Source: Anaerocolumna sp. AGMB13020 (lineage in GTDB: Bacteria > Bacillota > Clostridia > Lachnospirales > Lachnospiraceae). From it: DNA of 64,000 nucleotides. Position 1 is the first letter of the stretch. Every line of letters starts with the position of its first letter. The notes beneath the pieces are model-generated. The model worked only from the letters and a program-made list of their open reading frames with translations. It made no database searches and had not been told where the DNA came from. Shown here in pieces: positions 62,289 through 64,000 of this stretch. The stretch covers positions 5,658,001 through 5,722,000 of the forward strand of contig NZ_CP136910.1 in NCBI RefSeq assembly GCF_033100115.1, written 5' to 3'. The position numbers and the translations under genes are program-made.

Positions 62289-63419
62289 ATGAACGAGCAT
62301 GAGTTTAAAATAAAGTATAGCATAGGTGGTAATCATAACGGATTATTGAATCAGATAACAAAAGAGCTACGGCAAAAGCGCCCGAGAGTTCCGGTTGATT
62401 TGACCTATACCTTATTTGAAGTAAATGATTTTGCACAATTATGGCTTCAGACAAAAGGATGCTCTTTTTCGAAAACGGGAAGCTGTACATGCTGCGATTA
62501 TTGGGAAGGAGAAAATCTTCCCAACATCGCAGAGGTATTTAAGGAGGCACTTGATAAATTAAGTCCTAATGTATCAAGTGTATTAATCGAAACCTCCGGA
62601 AGTGTATTTGATGATAATGAAATTCCATTGAAGGAACTCAAGAAGATATTTGAGCTTTTAGACAAAAAAAAGTACAAAAAGATAGTAATAGAAACTCATA
62701 TGAATACTATAACGCGCCAAAAACTTGATATATTGAAAGAGATAATTACCGGTTCAGAAGTTTGTATTGAAGTAGGTATTGAATCTTTGAGCAGAGAGGT
62801 ACTCCTCTACTCCCTGAACAAGATGACGGTTGCAAAAGACATCACGCAATTATGTGAAATGGTACATGAAAAAGGGTTTAAACTAATTGGAAATATCATG
62901 GTAGGTGTTCCTTTTCTTCCTTTATCCTCACAGATTGAGGATGCAGTATATGGCATACATAAGTTGTTTGAACAAGGCATTGACTATATAATACTGTTTC
63001 CTGTCAATATAAAACAATATACTCTGGTGCATTGGCTTTACCAAAATGAATTATATGAAAGAGTCTATGGACAGGCAGTTATTAAAGTATTGAATCAAAT
63101 AGACAGGAGTCTGCTTGATAGAATTGATGTAGTGTGGTATGGCAATAGAAAGCAGGAAAATCCTGCTTACGGCTCAGATATTTTAGGACCATACTATTGC
63201 GAAGAGTGTTCAGAGGATATCATGGACTTTCTGCAAAAGTTTAATAGCCAGAATGATCTGGAAGGAAGGCTTAATTTACTTGACGGGATAAATGACTATA
63301 GCTGTGAATGTAAGAAAAGTATGGAGAATACTTTGGAGAATGAAGCAATGCAAAAACCGGATATATATGATTTACTGGACAGATATTATGAAAAAATGGA
63401 GTCCTATATTTCCAAATAA
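62289..63419 (+). CDS. Radical SAM protein with CX7CX2C motif, RaSEA/Elp3-like
   Basis: The protein has 376 residues. The cluster motif is C58, C66, C69 in KGCSFSKTGSCTCCDYW. Spacing CX7CX2C differs from the common CX3CX2C and resembles that of archaeosine synthase RaSEA and related Elp3-like proteins. Downstream IETHMNTITRQKLDIL, CIEVGIESLSREVLLYSLNKM and GFKLIGNIMVGVPFLP fit the radical SAM barrel. A C-terminal region with CEEC and CEC cysteines could hold another metal. There is AGGGGGG ahead of ATG. The gap 62152-62288 holds only a 27-codon frame without a ribosome binding site. The substrate is unknown. Confidence 0.85.
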   Translation: MNEHEFKIKYSIGGNHNGLLNQITKELRQKRPRVPVDLTYTLFEVNDFAQLWLQTKGCSFSKTGSCTCCDYWEGENLPNIAEVFKEALDKLSPNVSSVLIETSGSVFDDNEIPLKELKKIFELLDKKKYKKIVIETHMNTITRQKLDILKEIITGSEVCIEVGIESLSREVLLYSLNKMTVAKDITQLCEMVHEKGFKLIGNIMVGVPFLPLSSQIEDAVYGIHKLFEQGIDYIILFPVNIKQYTLVHWLYQNELYERVYGQAVIKVLNQIDRSLLDRIDVVWYGNRKQENPAYGSDILGPYYCEECSEDIMDFLQKFNSQNDLEGRLNLLDGINDYSCECKKSMENTLENEAMQKPDIYDLLDRYYEKMESYISK

Positions 63420-63445
63420 AAAAGATAGCTGAAAGGAAAAATAAT

Positions 63446-64000
63446 ATGAATAAGAAGATGTTAAATCTGCATTTATACACAAATACCAACTGCAATCTTC
63501 ACTGCAGACACTGTTATAATAATAGTTTTTATGAGGAGAATTCAGCGGAAATCGAGGTGGAGCAGCTTGTAAATATCATAAGGGAATCTCACAGCGCTTA
63601 CAAGGTCGATATACATCTGGAAGGCGGGGAAATTTTCTTGCGGCCGGAAGTGTTTGAGGCATTGGCATCTCTTGAGGTGGAGATTTTAAATAATATTACA
63701 ATAACAAGCAATGGCAGCATTTATCTGGAAACTCCGGAGGTAGAATATGTATTAAAGAATATAGAGGCATTTCGTATTTCAGTTGAAGGACATACCAATG
63801 AATTGAATAGGATGATTAGAGATATTGATGTTGATATTATACTGGGAAATGCAGAAAGATACCGGGACATGGGGGCTAATGTAATATTAAGAATTACATT
63901 GCATAGAGACAATATTCACACGTTATTCAGGGAAACCATACCTGCAATTGCAGACAGAGGATTTCATAATTTTCAGGTATATGAATTACAGCCCGTTGGA
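63446..64000 (+). CDS. Radical SAM protein, N-terminal part (runs off the window)
   Basis: From ATG 63446 (GAAAGGAAAA upstream) the frame stays open for 185 codons to the window edge. The [4Fe-4S] motif CNLHCRHCYNN (CX3CX2C) is at about 16-23. A GGE motif is in IHLEGGEIFLRPEV, and TITSNGSIY, FRISVEGHTNE and RITLHRDN continue the barrel. This is the arrangement of peptide-modifying or SPASM-type radical SAM enzymes; the C-terminal part is not visible. It starts 26 bases after the preceding radical SAM gene and continues the cluster. Confidence 0.88.
   Translation, partial: MNKKMLNLHLYTNTNCNLHCRHCYNNSFYEENSAEIEVEQLVNIIRESHSAYKVDIHLEGGEIFLRPEVFEALASLEVEILNNITITSNGSIYLETPEVEYVLKNIEAFRISVEGHTNELNRMIRDIDVDIILGNAERYRDMGANVILRITLHRDNIHTLFRETIPAIADRGFHNFQVYELQPVG

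Overview
The window looks like chromosomal DNA of a low-GC, anaerobic, spore-forming Firmicute of class Clostridia, probably Lachnospiraceae (an Anaerocolumna or Lachnoclostridium-like genome). The signs are AT-rich codon use, AGGAGG-type ribosome binding sites with frequent TTG and GTG starts, a tepA-ylzJ-ftsK/spoIIIE block, many radical SAM and iron-sulfur proteins, and DUF5692 and M16 proteins. The genus is an inference. No tRNA, rRNA, CRISPR array, prophage or complete insertion sequence was seen. Both ends cut a gene: a MarR regulator on the left and a radical SAM enzyme on the right.

Layout. 1-6.8 kb: partial marR, saccharopine-dehydrogenase-like oxidoreductase, a small Cys-rich protein with an InlB-repeat lipoprotein, a GyrI-like/WYL regulator pair, a MATE exporter and an XRE-DUF5680 regulator. 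6.9-10.7 kb: a three-gene unit (LRR protein, VWA/DUF2201 protein, MoxR-type AAA ATPase). 10.9-15 kb: a PAS-GGDEF-EAL c-di-GMP protein and an ECF sigma/anti-sigma pair. 15.2-18.2 kb: a DUF5692 membrane protein divergent from an internally duplicated HTH-TPR regulator. 18.7-22 kb: glutathione peroxidase, Crp/Fnr regulator, SulP transporter. 22.2-37.1 kb: rpsO and pnp, usually neighbours, separated by 12.5 kb of metabolic and transport genes. 37.3-41.7 kb: a molybdate locus (one-component regulator, modA, modB, modC). 41.9-48.4 kb: radical SAM protein, YcaQ-like DNA glycosylase, M16 peptidase, glycerol-1-phosphate dehydrogenase, tepA, ylzJ. 48.5-53.2 kb: ftsK/spoIIIE and two tandem RimK-like ATP-grasp ligases. 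53.2-54.1 kb: a structured leader RNA with a strong terminator, a 26-residue ORF with a very strong ribosome binding site, and a 13-bp minisatellite, all ahead of an archaeal-type aspartyl-tRNA synthetase.

55.6 kb to the right edge is the most unusual part. One promoter precedes a co-directional run: a U32-like iron-sulfur protein, a short UvrA-like ABC ATPase without UvrB-interaction capacity by length, a BacD-like ATP-grasp ligase, a 29-residue ORF overlapping an MFS exporter gene, a radical SAM enzyme with a CX7CX2C motif, and a second radical SAM enzyme that leaves the window. I read this as a peptide-derived natural-product pathway: ligation by ATP-grasp, oxygen-independent modification by iron-sulfur enzymes, and self-protection by the exporter and the UvrA-like protein. 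No NRPS or PKS module is present and the product is unknown.

Several non-coding elements carry candidate regulation: twin palindromes over the glutathione peroxidase promoter, a promoter-terminator pair ahead of modA, a pnp leader hairpin, a CUGAGA-containing structured leader ahead of the glycerol-1-phosphate dehydrogenase, and a perfect palindrome between ribosome binding site and start codon of the MFS gene.
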